64,000 bases of DNA, from the NCBI RefSeq assembly GCF_000426565.1, contig NZ_AUFP01000011.1:1-64000 (forward strand), read 5' to 3'. The notes beneath the pieces are model-generated. The model was not told the origin of the DNA, ran no database searches, and was given only the letters and a program-made list of their open reading frames with translations. Position 1 is the stretch's first letter. Every line of letters begins with the position of its first letter. This DNA comes from Segatella albensis DSM 11370 = JCM 12258 (GTDB taxonomy: Bacteria; Bacteroidota; Bacteroidia; Bacteroidales; Bacteroidaceae). Shown here one piece after another: positions 44,247-52,549 of the stretch. A program made the translations under genes and the position numbers.

Positions 44247-44860
44247 AGTGAGAATCTTTTTCTGATAAAGTCTGCAATAAATTTCTCAGTATCCTCGATT
44301 CCTAAGATGGACGAATTGATACAGAGATCATAGCTTTCGCTATGTCCCCATTTCTTCCCTGTATAATAATTATAATAGGTAGCACGTTCCGATTCATGCT
44401 CTTTGATGAATTTACGAGCTTCGTTTCTTGTTAACTCCTGACGCTTGCATACACGTTGTATTCTCTGGTCGATATTGGCAGTAATAAAGACATTGACCAC
44501 ATTCTTCATGTCTCTGAGGATATAGTCTGCGGTGCGACCAACAAATACACAATTACCCTCTTGGGCAGCCTCGTGGATAGCATCACTCTGAAACTTATAC
44601 AGACTTTCCTGTGAGAACGTGTTGTTGTAGAAGTTGCCTCCACCGATCAGAGGTAAATGTATATGGAAAAGATTTTTCAGAAATCCTTTCTGTTCATCAT
44701 TTTGTTCAAAGAACTCTTCAGAGAAACCACTTTCTTGTGCAGCAAGGTTTAGAATCTCCTTATCATAGAATTTGCAATTGAACTCCTCGGCCAGTTGTTT
44801 GGCGATGATGCGCCCTCCCGAGCCTATTTGTCTTCCGATATTAATGATTATCTTTTCCAT
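44243..44860 (-). CDS. cytidylate kinase-like family protein
   Basis: A 205-residue protein of the AAA_26 cytidylate-kinase-like family. The N-terminal IINIGRQIGSGGRIIAKQLA takes the place of a P-loop but lacks the usual Gly-Lys-Ser/Thr, and FVGRTADYIL follows. The true cmk lies at 21791, so this protein must do something else; its substrate is unknown. It overlaps the MATE gene by 20 bases and the phosphoesterase gene by 4. Confidence 0.8.
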   Translation of the reverse strand: MEKIIINIGRQIGSGGRIIAKQLAEEFNCKFYDKEILNLAAQESGFSEEFFEQNDEQKGFLKNLFHIHLPLIGGGNFYNNTFSQESLYKFQSDAIHEAAQEGNCVFVGRTADYILRDMKNVVNVFITANIDQRIQRVCKRQELTRNEARKFIKEHESERATYYNYYTGKKWGHSESYDLCINSSILGIEDTEKFIADFIRKRFSL

Positions 44861-46217
44861 AGTCAGGTTTTATTTGATTCTTGATTTTCTTGATATACCT
44901 TGTCACTATAATAAACGCAATGACCGAAGCTAGGAAATCACTTCCAGGCATTGACATCCAGACACCGTCAAGACCTATGAATACTGGTAATATAGCGAGT
45001 AGAGGTAACAATAGTAATAATTGTCTGCTTAATGACAGGAATATACTGATTTTTACTTTTCCGATACATTGGAATAGATTGGTCGTTACCATTTGGAAAC
45101 CAATGAACGGGAACATAAACATGTTGAAGTGAATCGCGGTCTTGGCGATGTTTATCAAGGTAGGGTCAGTGGTGAACATACGTGCTATGGTTCCTGGTAT
45201 CAACATACTGAAGAGCCATCCCGTGGTCATGATACAAGTAGCGCCGATAACAGACAATTTGAATACTCGCATCAGGCGGTCAATCTGTTGCGCTCCGTAA
45301 TTGTAACCCGCAATAGGTTGCATACCTTGGTTCAGACCGATGACGAACATGACGAACACGGTAGCTATGGCATTCGAGATGCCATAAGCGCCTACAGCCA
45401 TATCCCCACCATATTTTACAAGTTGATTGTTCACGAAGATGACGATAATACAAGCGCATACGTTCATCAGGAACGGACTGATTCCTATTTCAATGATATT
45501 CTTTACGAGTTCCGTTTTCAGTTTATAGATTCCCTTTTTCAGATGCAACATTTCTTTTTTGTTGCTGAAGGCCTTCATCTGCCAGCATAATGCCAGAGCC
45601 TGTGAGATGATTGTTGCAAATGCAGCGCCACGTATTCCCCAATGCCACCATAATATGAAGATGACATCAAGCAGAATATTCATCGCCACCGTAAAGATCG
45701 TTGCCGTCATGGCCATTTTGGGTTTAGAAGCTGCACGGAGCACGGCATTCATACCAAGATACATATGACTGATGACATTTCCGGTAAGGATGACCTCCAT
45801 GAAACTGCGAGCGTATGGAAGGGTAGCATCGCTTGCACCGAAAAATCTCAATATCGGGTTGAGAAAAGTAAGACATATAATCGTGAATCCAATACCGATG
45901 ATCAGGTTCAAGGTAATCGTATTGCCCAGCAAGTTTTCTGCGGTCAGATAATCCTTCTGTCCTAATTTCACGGATATGGCCGTTGACGCTCCCACACCCA
46001 CAGCAGCGCCGAAAGCACCGGCAAGATTCATGAAAGGAAAGGTAATGGCCAGACCGGCGATAGCATCCGGTCCTACGATCTGTCCGATAAAGATTCTGTC
46101 GATGATGTTATATAGTGATGAGGCAGTCATCGCTATAATAGCAGGGAGTGCATATTGCCAGAGCAAATGCCCTATAGGTTTTGTGCCTAATTCTAAAGTT
46201 GCTGTTTTATTACTCAT
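44841..46217 (-). CDS. MATE family efflux transporter
   Basis: A 458-residue membrane protein with about 12 hydrophobic helices in two related halves. GHLLWQYALPAIIAMTASSL, FIGQIVGPDAIAGLAI and GLNQGMQPIAGYNYGA are MATE segments. It exports cationic drugs or metabolites using an ion gradient. It is the first gene of the minus-strand operon. A TAAATTTG box is only 7 bases before the ATG. Confidence 0.92.
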   Translation of the reverse strand: MSNKTATLELGTKPIGHLLWQYALPAIIAMTASSLYNIIDRIFIGQIVGPDAIAGLAITFPFMNLAGAFGAAVGVGASTAISVKLGQKDYLTAENLLGNTITLNLIIGIGFTIICLTFLNPILRFFGASDATLPYARSFMEVILTGNVISHMYLGMNAVLRAASKPKMAMTATIFTVAMNILLDVIFILWWHWGIRGAAFATIISQALALCWQMKAFSNKKEMLHLKKGIYKLKTELVKNIIEIGISPFLMNVCACIIVIFVNNQLVKYGGDMAVGAYGISNAIATVFVMFVIGLNQGMQPIAGYNYGAQQIDRLMRVFKLSVIGATCIMTTGWLFSMLIPGTIARMFTTDPTLINIAKTAIHFNMFMFPFIGFQMVTTNLFQCIGKVKISIFLSLSRQLLLLLPLLAILPVFIGLDGVWMSMPGSDFLASVIAFIIVTRYIKKIKNQIKPDYGKDNH

Positions 46218-46224
46218 ACGTTTG

Positions 46225-46232
46225 CAAATTTA
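46225..46232 (-). promoter_or_regulatory. -7 element of MATE-sugar operon, close to start
   Basis: On the minus strand the bases read TAAATTTG, 7 bases before the ATG at 46217. The eight genes to 38883 may depend on it. Confidence 0.5.
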
Positions 46233-46307
46233 CAAATTTTCTTTGATACAGATTAGAATTAAAGAATAAAAAGATAGTTATAATTTTGTATTTTGGTTTA
46301 ATTGTAT

Positions 46308-46315
46308 TATTTTTG
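46308..46315 (+). promoter_or_regulatory. -7 promoter element of protease gene
   Basis: TATTTTTG, 28 bases before the ATG at 46344, divergent from the MATE operon. Confidence 0.6.
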
Positions 46316-46343
46316 CACATCGAACACTTTAATGATCAAGGCG

Positions 46344-47741
46344 ATGAAGAAATGTATTCTTATTTTTTTATTAATGCTTGTGAGTATGTTTGGATATGCT
46401 AGACATATGGAACTTGTTTCTTTCCCTGGTGGAAAGTGTATTCTCTATCGTCTGTATCTCACAGATAAGAAAGGAACGCATTTCTCTCTTGATGATCCAT
46501 CACAATATCTTTCTTCCCGTGCGATACAGCGACGTATCAATCAGCGCATTGCGATAGATTCTACCGACCTTCCGGTCTCTATTCCCTATTTGGCTGCTTT
46601 GAAACAGTATGGAATAGAAATCGTAGGGAAGAGTAAATGGAATAATACCGTGTTGGTTCGTCTCTCTTCGGAGAAGAAAACAAAGATATTCCACGAACTT
46701 CCTTTCGTGAAGGCATTCAAAAAGGTATTCGAGGCTCCCGATTCAGTAAAAGAAAGTGTTCGTTCCCGTTTCCATAAAGAACTGAGCCAGTGGCAAGCCA
46801 TGTCCAGTGACTATGGAACTTCCGAGAAGCAAATCAAGAACCTTAACGGTATTAATTTGCATAACCAAGGCTATCGGGGTGATGGAAAGATGATAGCCAT
46901 CTTCGATGGTGGATTTATGAATGTCGATCGCATATCTGCTTTCCATGATATCAATATGATAGGATATGCCGATTTTGTGTATCCCAAGTCGTCTAATATC
47001 TTTCAGGAAATGGAGCATGGCACGATGGTCCTGTCTGTTTTAGCGACCAATTCTCCTAATTACTATGTAGGAACAGCCCCTAATGCTTCTTACGTTTTGG
47101 TCCGTTGCGAGGATGATCGCACCGAAAGTCCGGCCGAAGAAGACTATTGGACAGAAGCTGCCGAATATGCTGACAGTTTAGGCGTTGATGTCATCAATAG
47201 TTCGTTGGGCTATCATGAGTTTGACGATAAGACCCAGAATTATTCTTACGAAGATCAAGATGGCCATACAGCGATGATATCCCGCACGGCATCGATGCTT
47301 GCAGACAAAGGCATCGTCCTTGTCAATAGCGCAGGCAATGAAGGTATGGGAACATGGAAGAAAATAAATTTTCCTGCCGATGCCGAGAACATCCTCACGG
47401 TAGGTGCTATAAACGACAAAGGTGTGAATGCTCCATTCAGTTCCATTGGCCCTACTGCCGATGGAAGGATAAAACCCGATGTCATGGCTTATGGAAGTCC
47501 CGTATCTGTAATCTCGGGTAGGGGAACGATCATCAATGATATAGGAACTTCATTCTCTGCACCGTTGGTTGCAGGAATGGTAGCTTGTCTCTGGGAAGCT
47601 TTACCTAATTTTACGGCCAAGCAGATTATCGAATTAGTGAAAGAGTCTTCTAATCGTTATTCCAATCCCAACAATATCTATGGATATGGTGTACCTGATT
47701 TTTGGAAGGCTTATCAGAAAGGACAAAAGCTGACGAAGTGA
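46344..47741 (+). CDS. S8 family serine protease (subtilisin-like)
   Basis: A 465-residue protease with signal peptide MKKCILIFLLMLVSMFGYA and a pro-like segment to about 165. The catalytic triad is visible: Asp in IAIFDGGF, His in EMEHGTMVLSVLA, Ser in GTSFSAPLVAGM; the oxyanion Asn is in NSAGNEG. It is predicted to act outside the inner membrane. It ends shortly after the catalytic domain and has no visible type IX sorting domain. An ATG at 46332 is an alternative start. Its stop overlaps the xseA GTG start. Confidence 0.9.
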   Translation: MKKCILIFLLMLVSMFGYARHMELVSFPGGKCILYRLYLTDKKGTHFSLDDPSQYLSSRAIQRRINQRIAIDSTDLPVSIPYLAALKQYGIEIVGKSKWNNTVLVRLSSEKKTKIFHELPFVKAFKKVFEAPDSVKESVRSRFHKELSQWQAMSSDYGTSEKQIKNLNGINLHNQGYRGDGKMIAIFDGGFMNVDRISAFHDINMIGYADFVYPKSSNIFQEMEHGTMVLSVLATNSPNYYVGTAPNASYVLVRCEDDRTESPAEEDYWTEAAEYADSLGVDVINSSLGYHEFDDKTQNYSYEDQDGHTAMISRTASMLADKGIVLVNSAGNEGMGTWKKINFPADAENILTVGAINDKGVNAPFSSIGPTADGRIKPDVMAYGSPVSVISGRGTIINDIGTSFSAPLVAGMVACLWEALPNFTAKQIIELVKESSNRYSNPNNIYGYGVPDFWKAYQKGQKLTK

Positions 47742-48976
47742 ACAAACCTCTTACTTTATACGAATTAAATATTCAGATTCGCGACATAATAGAAGAAACG
47801 ATGTCGGAATCATACTGGGTACAGGCAGAACTGTCGGATGTCAGAGAGAATAACGGCCATTGCTATATGGAACTTATTCAGAAAGACGAACGTTCCAACA
47901 CACCGATAGCCAAGGCCCGAGCTTCTTGTTGGCGTAATACTTGGATGCTTATCCGACCTTATTTTGAACGGGTGACAGGACAGACCATGCATTCCGGGAT
48001 GAAAGTTCTTTTGCAGGTTCATGCCCAGTTTCATGAGAACTTTGGATTTTCTTGGATTATAGAAGACATAAATCCCGAGTTTACGATTGGCGATATGGCT
48101 CGTAAGCGTCTGGAGATTATCCGTCAACTGAAAGAAGAGGGTGTATATGATTTACAGAAAGAACTTCATATTCCCATGTTCGCCCAGCATATAGCCGTAA
48201 TCTCCAGTGAGACGGCGGCAGGATATGGCGATTTTTGTGATCAGTTGATAAACAATGATTTCGGTTTTCATTTTGCAACGCGTTTATATCCGGCGATAAT
48301 GCAAGGTGAGGGGGTAGAGCAGAGCGTCATATCCGCCTTGAACCGGATCAACGAGGATATAGAACAGGGAGTGGCCATAGATGTTGTCGTGATTATCCGA
48401 GGTGGAGGTGCCACAAGTGACCTGTCAGGTTTTGACACCTTGGAACTTGCAGAAAATGTCGCAAACTTCCCAATACCGATCATTACCGGTATCGGCCATG
48501 AACGCGATGAGAGCGTACTTGATATGATATCCCATACGCGTGTGAAAACGCCTACGGCTGCGGCCGCCTTACTTATAGAAAACCTGATGGAAGTATGGCA
48601 GACCGTACAGAGCTTGGAAGATCGCATAACGAGTGTCGTCTCAGATCGCATCAAGCGTGAGTATCAGCAGTTGGAACATTTCTCCAAGACAATCCCACTG
48701 CAGTTTGCGATGCTCCAGCAGAAGAACCAGTTTCAGCTTGATACCATTACGAATAATCTTCGGCCTCTTCTTAAACGCTATATGATGCAGGAATCCCATC
48801 AATTGGAGATGTTAGGTCAGCGTATAAAGGCTCTCGACCCGCAAGTATTGTTGCTGCGCGGATATAGTATAACCCTTCATGACGGTAAAGCAGTGCGTGA
48901 TGTGAAGAAACTGAAGTCGGGCGACGAAATAGAGACCCGAGTAGCTTATGGTACTATAAAATCAATTGTAAAATAG
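47738..48976 (+). CDS. xseA: exodeoxyribonuclease VII large subunit
   Basis: A 412-residue subunit with an N-terminal OB fold (LTLYELNIQIRDIIEETM, SYWVQAELSDVRE) and the catalytic domain (AVISSETAAGYGDFCDQL, VDVVVIIRGGGATSDLSGFD, GIGHERDESVLD, RVKTPTAAAALLIE), then coiled coils. With XseB it degrades single-stranded DNA. I start at the GTG at 47738, which forms a GTGA overlap with the protease stop and directly precedes the conserved N-terminus; a TTG at 47702 is also in frame. Confidence 0.93.
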   Translation: MNKPLTLYELNIQIRDIIEETMSESYWVQAELSDVRENNGHCYMELIQKDERSNTPIAKARASCWRNTWMLIRPYFERVTGQTMHSGMKVLLQVHAQFHENFGFSWIIEDINPEFTIGDMARKRLEIIRQLKEEGVYDLQKELHIPMFAQHIAVISSETAAGYGDFCDQLINNDFGFHFATRLYPAIMQGEGVEQSVISALNRINEDIEQGVAIDVVVIIRGGGATSDLSGFDTLELAENVANFPIPIITGIGHERDESVLDMISHTRVKTPTAAAALLIENLMEVWQTVQSLEDRITSVVSDRIKREYQQLEHFSKTIPLQFAMLQQKNQFQLDTITNNLRPLLKRYMMQESHQLEMLGQRIKALDPQVLLLRGYSITLHDGKAVRDVKKLKSGDEIETRVAYGTIKSIVK

Positions 48977-48983
48977 TAAGGAT

Positions 48984-49178
48984 ATGGATAAAGACTTGAA
49001 ATATGAAGATGCAATCCGTGAACTTCAATCATTAACCTCGAGATTGGAACAAGGAAATATGGATGTTGATTCCTTAGGAGAGCAACTGAAGCGTGCAAAG
49101 TTTCTCATACAATATTGCAAGGATAAGTTGACAAAGACGGATGAAGAAATCAAAAAGATACTAGAAACGTCAAAATGA
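48984..49178 (+). CDS. xseB: exodeoxyribonuclease VII small subunit
   Basis: A 64-residue helical hairpin: YEDAIRELQSLTSRLEQGNM and LGEQLKRAKFLIQYCKDKL match XseB. It binds the coiled-coil arm of XseA. It lies 7 bases after xseA, the usual arrangement. Confidence 0.93.
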   Translation: MDKDLKYEDAIRELQSLTSRLEQGNMDVDSLGEQLKRAKFLIQYCKDKLTKTDEEIKKILETSK

Positions 49179-49233
49179 TAACGCTTTTTATAAATAACTA
49201 TTAAAAAGGTTGCAGTATATCAGAAAAACTTTG

Positions 49234-49241
49234 TAAATTTG
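49234..49241 (+). promoter_or_regulatory. -7 promoter element of ilvE
   Basis: TAAATTTG, 34 bases before the ATG at 49276, with TTG about 20 bases upstream. Confidence 0.6.
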
Positions 49242-49275
49242 CATCAATAACAAAGAACTTTTAAATATTTGTGTT

Positions 49276-50292
49276 ATGAAAGATTTAGATTGGGCTAATT
49301 TGTCTTTCGGTTATCGTCAGACTGATTACAATGTCCGCTGCTACTATCGTGACGGCAAATGGGGCGAAGTTGAGGTTTGCTCCGATGAGTATTTGAAATT
49401 GCACATGGCAGCAACTTGTCTGCATTACGGACAGGAAGCTTTCGAGGGTTTAAAAGCATATCGTTGCCCAGATGGTAAGGTACGCATATTCCGTGTTGAG
49501 GAGAATGCTGCTCGTTTGCAGAGTACTTGTCGAGGAATAGTAATGCCTGAAGTTCCAACAGAACTTTTTGTTGAAATGGTAAAAAAAGTGGTTCGCTTGA
49601 ATCAGGAATATATTCCTACTTATGAGAGTGGTGCCACACTTTATATCCGTCCTTTGTTGATTGGTACAAGTGCTCAGGTTGGTGTTCATCCTTCTAAAGA
49701 GTACTGCTTCTTGATTTTCGTTACTCCTGTTGGTCCATACTTCAAGGGTGGTTTTGCATGCAACAAGTATGCTATCGTTCGTGATTGGGACCGTTCTGCT
49801 CCTTTAGGTACCGGTATCTATAAGGTAGGTGGTAACTATGCGGCTTCTCTTCAGGCTCATACTTTTGCAGCCAACAAGGGTTATAGTTCAGAGTTCTATC
49901 TCGACTCTAAGGAAAAGAAATATGTAGACGAATGTGGTGCTGCCAATTTCTTTGGTATCAAGGATAATACCTATGTTACTCCTAAGAGTACATCAATACT
50001 TCCTTCTATTACCAATAAGAGTTTGATGCAGATTGCGGAAGATTTAGGATTGAAGGTGGAGCGTCGTCCTATTCCGGAGGAAGAACTTGCTACCTTTGAG
50101 GAGGCCGGAGCTTGTGGTACCGCTGCCGTTATCTCTCCAATTTCACAGTTGGATGATCTTGATACGGGTGTTTCTTACAAGTATGGTGAGAAACCGGGTC
50201 CTTGGTCTACCAAACTCTATGAGACTCTTCGTGGTATTCAGTATGGTACTGTGGAGGATAAGCATGGATGGACAACTGTTGTTATCGAATAA
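49276..50292 (+). CDS. ilvE: branched-chain amino acid aminotransferase
   Basis: A 338-residue class IV PLP aminotransferase of the type II (eukaryote-like) BCAT group: LHYGQEAFEGLKAYRCPDG, YIRPLLIGTSAQVGV, PLGTGIYKVGGNYAASL (PLP Lys), YVDECGAANFFGI and EEAGACGTAAVISPI. It interconverts Leu/Ile/Val and their keto acids. It is a single gene with its own promoter. Confidence 0.95.
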   Translation: MKDLDWANLSFGYRQTDYNVRCYYRDGKWGEVEVCSDEYLKLHMAATCLHYGQEAFEGLKAYRCPDGKVRIFRVEENAARLQSTCRGIVMPEVPTELFVEMVKKVVRLNQEYIPTYESGATLYIRPLLIGTSAQVGVHPSKEYCFLIFVTPVGPYFKGGFACNKYAIVRDWDRSAPLGTGIYKVGGNYAASLQAHTFAANKGYSSEFYLDSKEKKYVDECGAANFFGIKDNTYVTPKSTSILPSITNKSLMQIAEDLGLKVERRPIPEEELATFEEAGACGTAAVISPISQLDDLDTGVSYKYGEKPGPWSTKLYETLRGIQYGTVEDKHGWTTVVIE

Positions 50293-50383
50293 TATTTTAA
50301 ATTTAGTAATAATCTTTTAAGGAAAGGAGGGGATGTTTAAACCTTCATCTCCTTCTTCCTTTTTAATTAATCACAATCATTTT

Positions 50384-51019
50384 ATGGATACTATTGGAAA
50401 TTACAAAAATCGTGCTCTTGCATCTTTAGACTCTAATTGGGGTAAGGCCGTGTGTTGTACTCTTGTTTACATGGTTTTATCTTATGTTGCCCAGCAGATG
50501 TTTCTCAGCTTTTATGATGTGAGTACACATGAATACACTTTTTCTGTTTTTGTACCGTTAGGTGGAGTCTTTGCTTTGCTGTTGTTCCCAATGAACTGGA
50601 GTTTTCAAACTTTGTTCTTAGACATTGTTCGTGGACAGAAAGCAAGTGTTGAGAATTTGTTTGATGGTTATAAGGATGGTAAATTTGCTAAGACCTTCTG
50701 TTTGGGTTTATTGGTTTCAATTTTCGTTTTCCTTTGGACCTTGTTGCTGATCGTTCCCGGAATCATTAAGTCTTATTCATATAGCATGTCTCCTTATATA
50801 TTAAAGGAAAATCCAGATATGGATGCCTTGGAGGCTATCAATGAAAGTATGCGTTTGATGGATGGTCATAAGATGGAGTTGTTCCTTCTCGATTTGAGTA
50901 TGATCGGTTGGGCTATCTTGTGCTGCCTTACCTGTGGTATCGGTACTTTGTTCCTGACTCCTTATGTCTATTCATGCCACGCTCATTTCTATGAGGATCT
51001 CAAGAAAGAGAATATGTAA
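50384..51019 (+). CDS. DUF975-like membrane protein
   Basis: A 211-residue protein with about five hydrophobic segments (near 15-33, 55-75, 105-130 and 165-195). The pattern NYKNRALASLDSNWGKAV at the start and LIVPGIIKSYSYSMSPYILKENPDM, ALEAINESMRLMDGHK (given as LIVPGIIKSYSYSM and ALEAINESMRLMDGHK) fits the DUF975 family of unknown function. The ATG at 50384 directly precedes the family start; a longer in-frame ATG at 50333 adds a poor leader. A terminator follows at 51047. Confidence 0.75.
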   Translation: MDTIGNYKNRALASLDSNWGKAVCCTLVYMVLSYVAQQMFLSFYDVSTHEYTFSVFVPLGGVFALLLFPMNWSFQTLFLDIVRGQKASVENLFDGYKDGKFAKTFCLGLLVSIFVFLWTLLLIVPGIIKSYSYSMSPYILKENPDMDALEAINESMRLMDGHKMELFLLDLSMIGWAILCCLTCGIGTLFLTPYVYSCHAHFYEDLKKENM

Positions 51020-51046
51020 TACGTAGTATTTCGTAAACAATATAGT

Positions 51047-51088
51047 AAAAACGGAAGGTTTACTTTTAGTGTAGACCTTCCGTTTTTT
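51047..51088 (+). terminator. intrinsic terminator of DUF975 gene
   Basis: AAAACGGAAGGT and ACCTTCCGTTTT form a 12-bp stem, followed by TTTT. It closes the unit that ends at 51019. Confidence 0.85.
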
Positions 51089-51282
51089 ATGATATTTTCA
51101 CTTAACGAATCTTTCATTCTTTAATTCTCAACCTATAAAGGATGCCCATAATTAGCGAATTTAGATTCAAAGATGGAATGATTAGGAATATTGAAATTAC
51201 GGGTAAAATGTAATCGCTTGATTATCAATTGGTTATAATTTTGCTCATAGTTTCGTCATCAAAATATACTGGGAAAATCGAC

Positions 51283-51370
51283 TCATTCAGTTAACTGCAG
51301 AGGGCTATACACCTACTCGCATCACTTTACGAAGTTAACTTCGTAAGCTGATGAAGTTAACTTCGTTTGA
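51283..51370. repeat. second array of four 22-bp units with GTTAAC core
   Basis: GTTAAC occurs at 51290, 51334 and 51356, spacings of 44 and 22 bases. The unit starting at 51305 has lost the core but still matches the first array's consensus at about 14 of 22 positions. The unit at 51327 contains the perfect 20-bp palindrome TTACGAAGTTAACTTCGTAA. Unit length, number and core match the array at 26090-26177. Confidence 0.8.
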
Positions 51371-51505
51371 AAAGTCAATTTGTAGAGAGGGAACTTTTTG
51401 TATTTTGGAGGCTTAAGCGACTCCGGAATTTTCTAGAAGAAACAAAGAACTGTACACGATTTCTGTTAACAGTTCCCGGAGAAAGTTTAAATATTATAAA
51501 ATGTT

Positions 51506-51549
51506 CCTTCGGGATGCCTTCTGGATGCCTTCTGGATTCGTTCGGGATC
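51506..51549. repeat. four tandem 11-bp repeats
   Basis: CCTTCGGGATG, CCTTCTGGATG, CCTTCTGGATT and CGTTCGGGATC follow one another without gaps. They lie in the gene-free stretch before the outer-membrane protein gene. Confidence 0.8.
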
Positions 51550-51590
51550 TTGCGCTTGCCAACGCCACCTAAAGAAGTCGAATTTACAAA

Positions 51591-52388
51591 TTATAAGATT
51601 CTTCCATGAAGGCTAAATTTAAGAACCGGATATATCGTCAACTTGTTCAGAATCTTGGAAAAATCGTCATCAGCTTTCTGCTTGTCCTTTTCTTTCAACT
51701 CCTGATCGGTTCCATGTTCATCTTTATAGTACAACTTAGAAGTACCGTGGAATTGAGCACCCAACTCTACTCGGAAGGCCAGTCTACTCTTCGGTACGAG
51801 TCGGCCTACTCCTAATCCTACATACGGACGAAATCCACTCACCTTGGCATAACCGTCTACATCTCCGTTTTTGCTGATTGGAAGCACATATTTTTCGAGG
51901 TCGAGGTTGATTTCTACATCTTCAAATCTCTTACCATAGTCCAGCCACTCATGATAGTAGTGCTTGATATCCTCGCTATGTCCCTTCAGTTTAATGAGTT
52001 TGGCACCACCAAAGGAGAAACCTGCTGCGATAAAGAAGGAACTATTGTTAAAAGGATAATAATCAAGTCTGACGTGTCCTATAGTACGACCGATGTTGCC
52101 TTCTACTTCTACTTCCTTGACATTAAACGGGGTACCGTTCGGATAGGTCAGGTTATCTATGGATTTATCAATTTTCACGTTTCCTTTAATTTTGAAGGCA
52201 GGCATTTGGTCGAACCCTACGCTAATATCAAAATGGTTGCCGATAGGGGCTGCGATATTCGCTCCCCATCCTTCAGTACCTGCACCCAGACCTATACCAA
52301 AGGTATTAAAATATCCAAACGACTTTTGGGCTGACGCGCCCACGAATGGCAATAAAGTTATTGCCAACAACATCATAACCTTTTTCAT
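51591..52388 (-). CDS. putative outer-membrane beta-barrel protein
   Basis: A 265-residue protein with signal peptide MKKVMMLLAITLLPFVGASAQ followed by alternating beta-strand segments rich in Gly and aromatic residues (FGIGLGAGTEGWGANIAAPI, HVRLDYYPFNNSSFFIAAGF, FRPYVGLGVGRLVP, LAFRVELGAQFHG). This is the look of an 8-10 strand porin-like barrel. No named family is recognised. It is a single gene with a promoter box at 52432. Confidence 0.7.
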   Translation of the reverse strand: MKKVMMLLAITLLPFVGASAQKSFGYFNTFGIGLGAGTEGWGANIAAPIGNHFDISVGFDQMPAFKIKGNVKIDKSIDNLTYPNGTPFNVKEVEVEGNIGRTIGHVRLDYYPFNNSSFFIAAGFSFGGAKLIKLKGHSEDIKHYYHEWLDYGKRFEDVEINLDLEKYVLPISKNGDVDGYAKVSGFRPYVGLGVGRLVPKSRLAFRVELGAQFHGTSKLYYKDEHGTDQELKEKDKQKADDDFSKILNKLTIYPVLKFSLHGRIL

Positions 52389-52431
52389 CGTAATTACAGT
52401 TTTTAGTTAATAGAAGATCATTTATTTTTGG

Positions 52432-52439
52432 CAAAAATA
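52432..52439 (-). promoter_or_regulatory. -7 promoter element of barrel-protein gene, within a palindrome
   Basis: On the minus strand the bases read TATTTTTG, 43 bases before the ATG at 52388. The surrounding bases are nearly palindromic (TTTATTTTTGGCAAAAATAA), so a matching box also appears on the plus strand. Confidence 0.5.
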
Positions 52440-52489
52440 AACATTAAACTGATACCAAACAAGTGTATCTTTGTTTTTCTGTTATTAAA

Positions 52490-52521
52490 AACTCTCATAC
52501 ACCAAACCGTATATGAGAGTT
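52490..52521 (-). terminator. terminator of duplicated-domain lipoprotein gene
   Basis: AACTCTCATA and TATGAGAGTT pair over a 12-base loop. On the minus strand TTTT follows, 28 bases after the stop codon at 52550. Confidence 0.7.
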
Positions 52522-52549
52522 CTTGTTTATTTTAGCAAATCATGAATTA

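Larger units (their letters stand above)
51089..51590. other. gene-free stretch with repeats
   Basis: No convincing gene is seen. A TAATTTTG box at 51236-51243 could start a plus-strand transcript. The stretch contains the second 22-bp array (51283-51370) and an 11-bp tandem repeat (51506-51549). An 80-codon frame at 51367-51609 starts with TTG, overlaps both the repeats and the next gene's end, and is not believed to be coding. Confidence 0.6.

Noticed and set aside
51367..51609. 80-codon frame starting with TTG after the 22-bp array
   Set aside because: It includes the 11-bp tandem repeat, runs into the 3' end of the converging barrel-protein gene, and has no signal or family resemblance.
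52466..52473. TATCTTTG on the plus strand as a promoter
   Set aside because: Any transcript would meet the hairpin at 52490 at once and no plus-strand gene follows.
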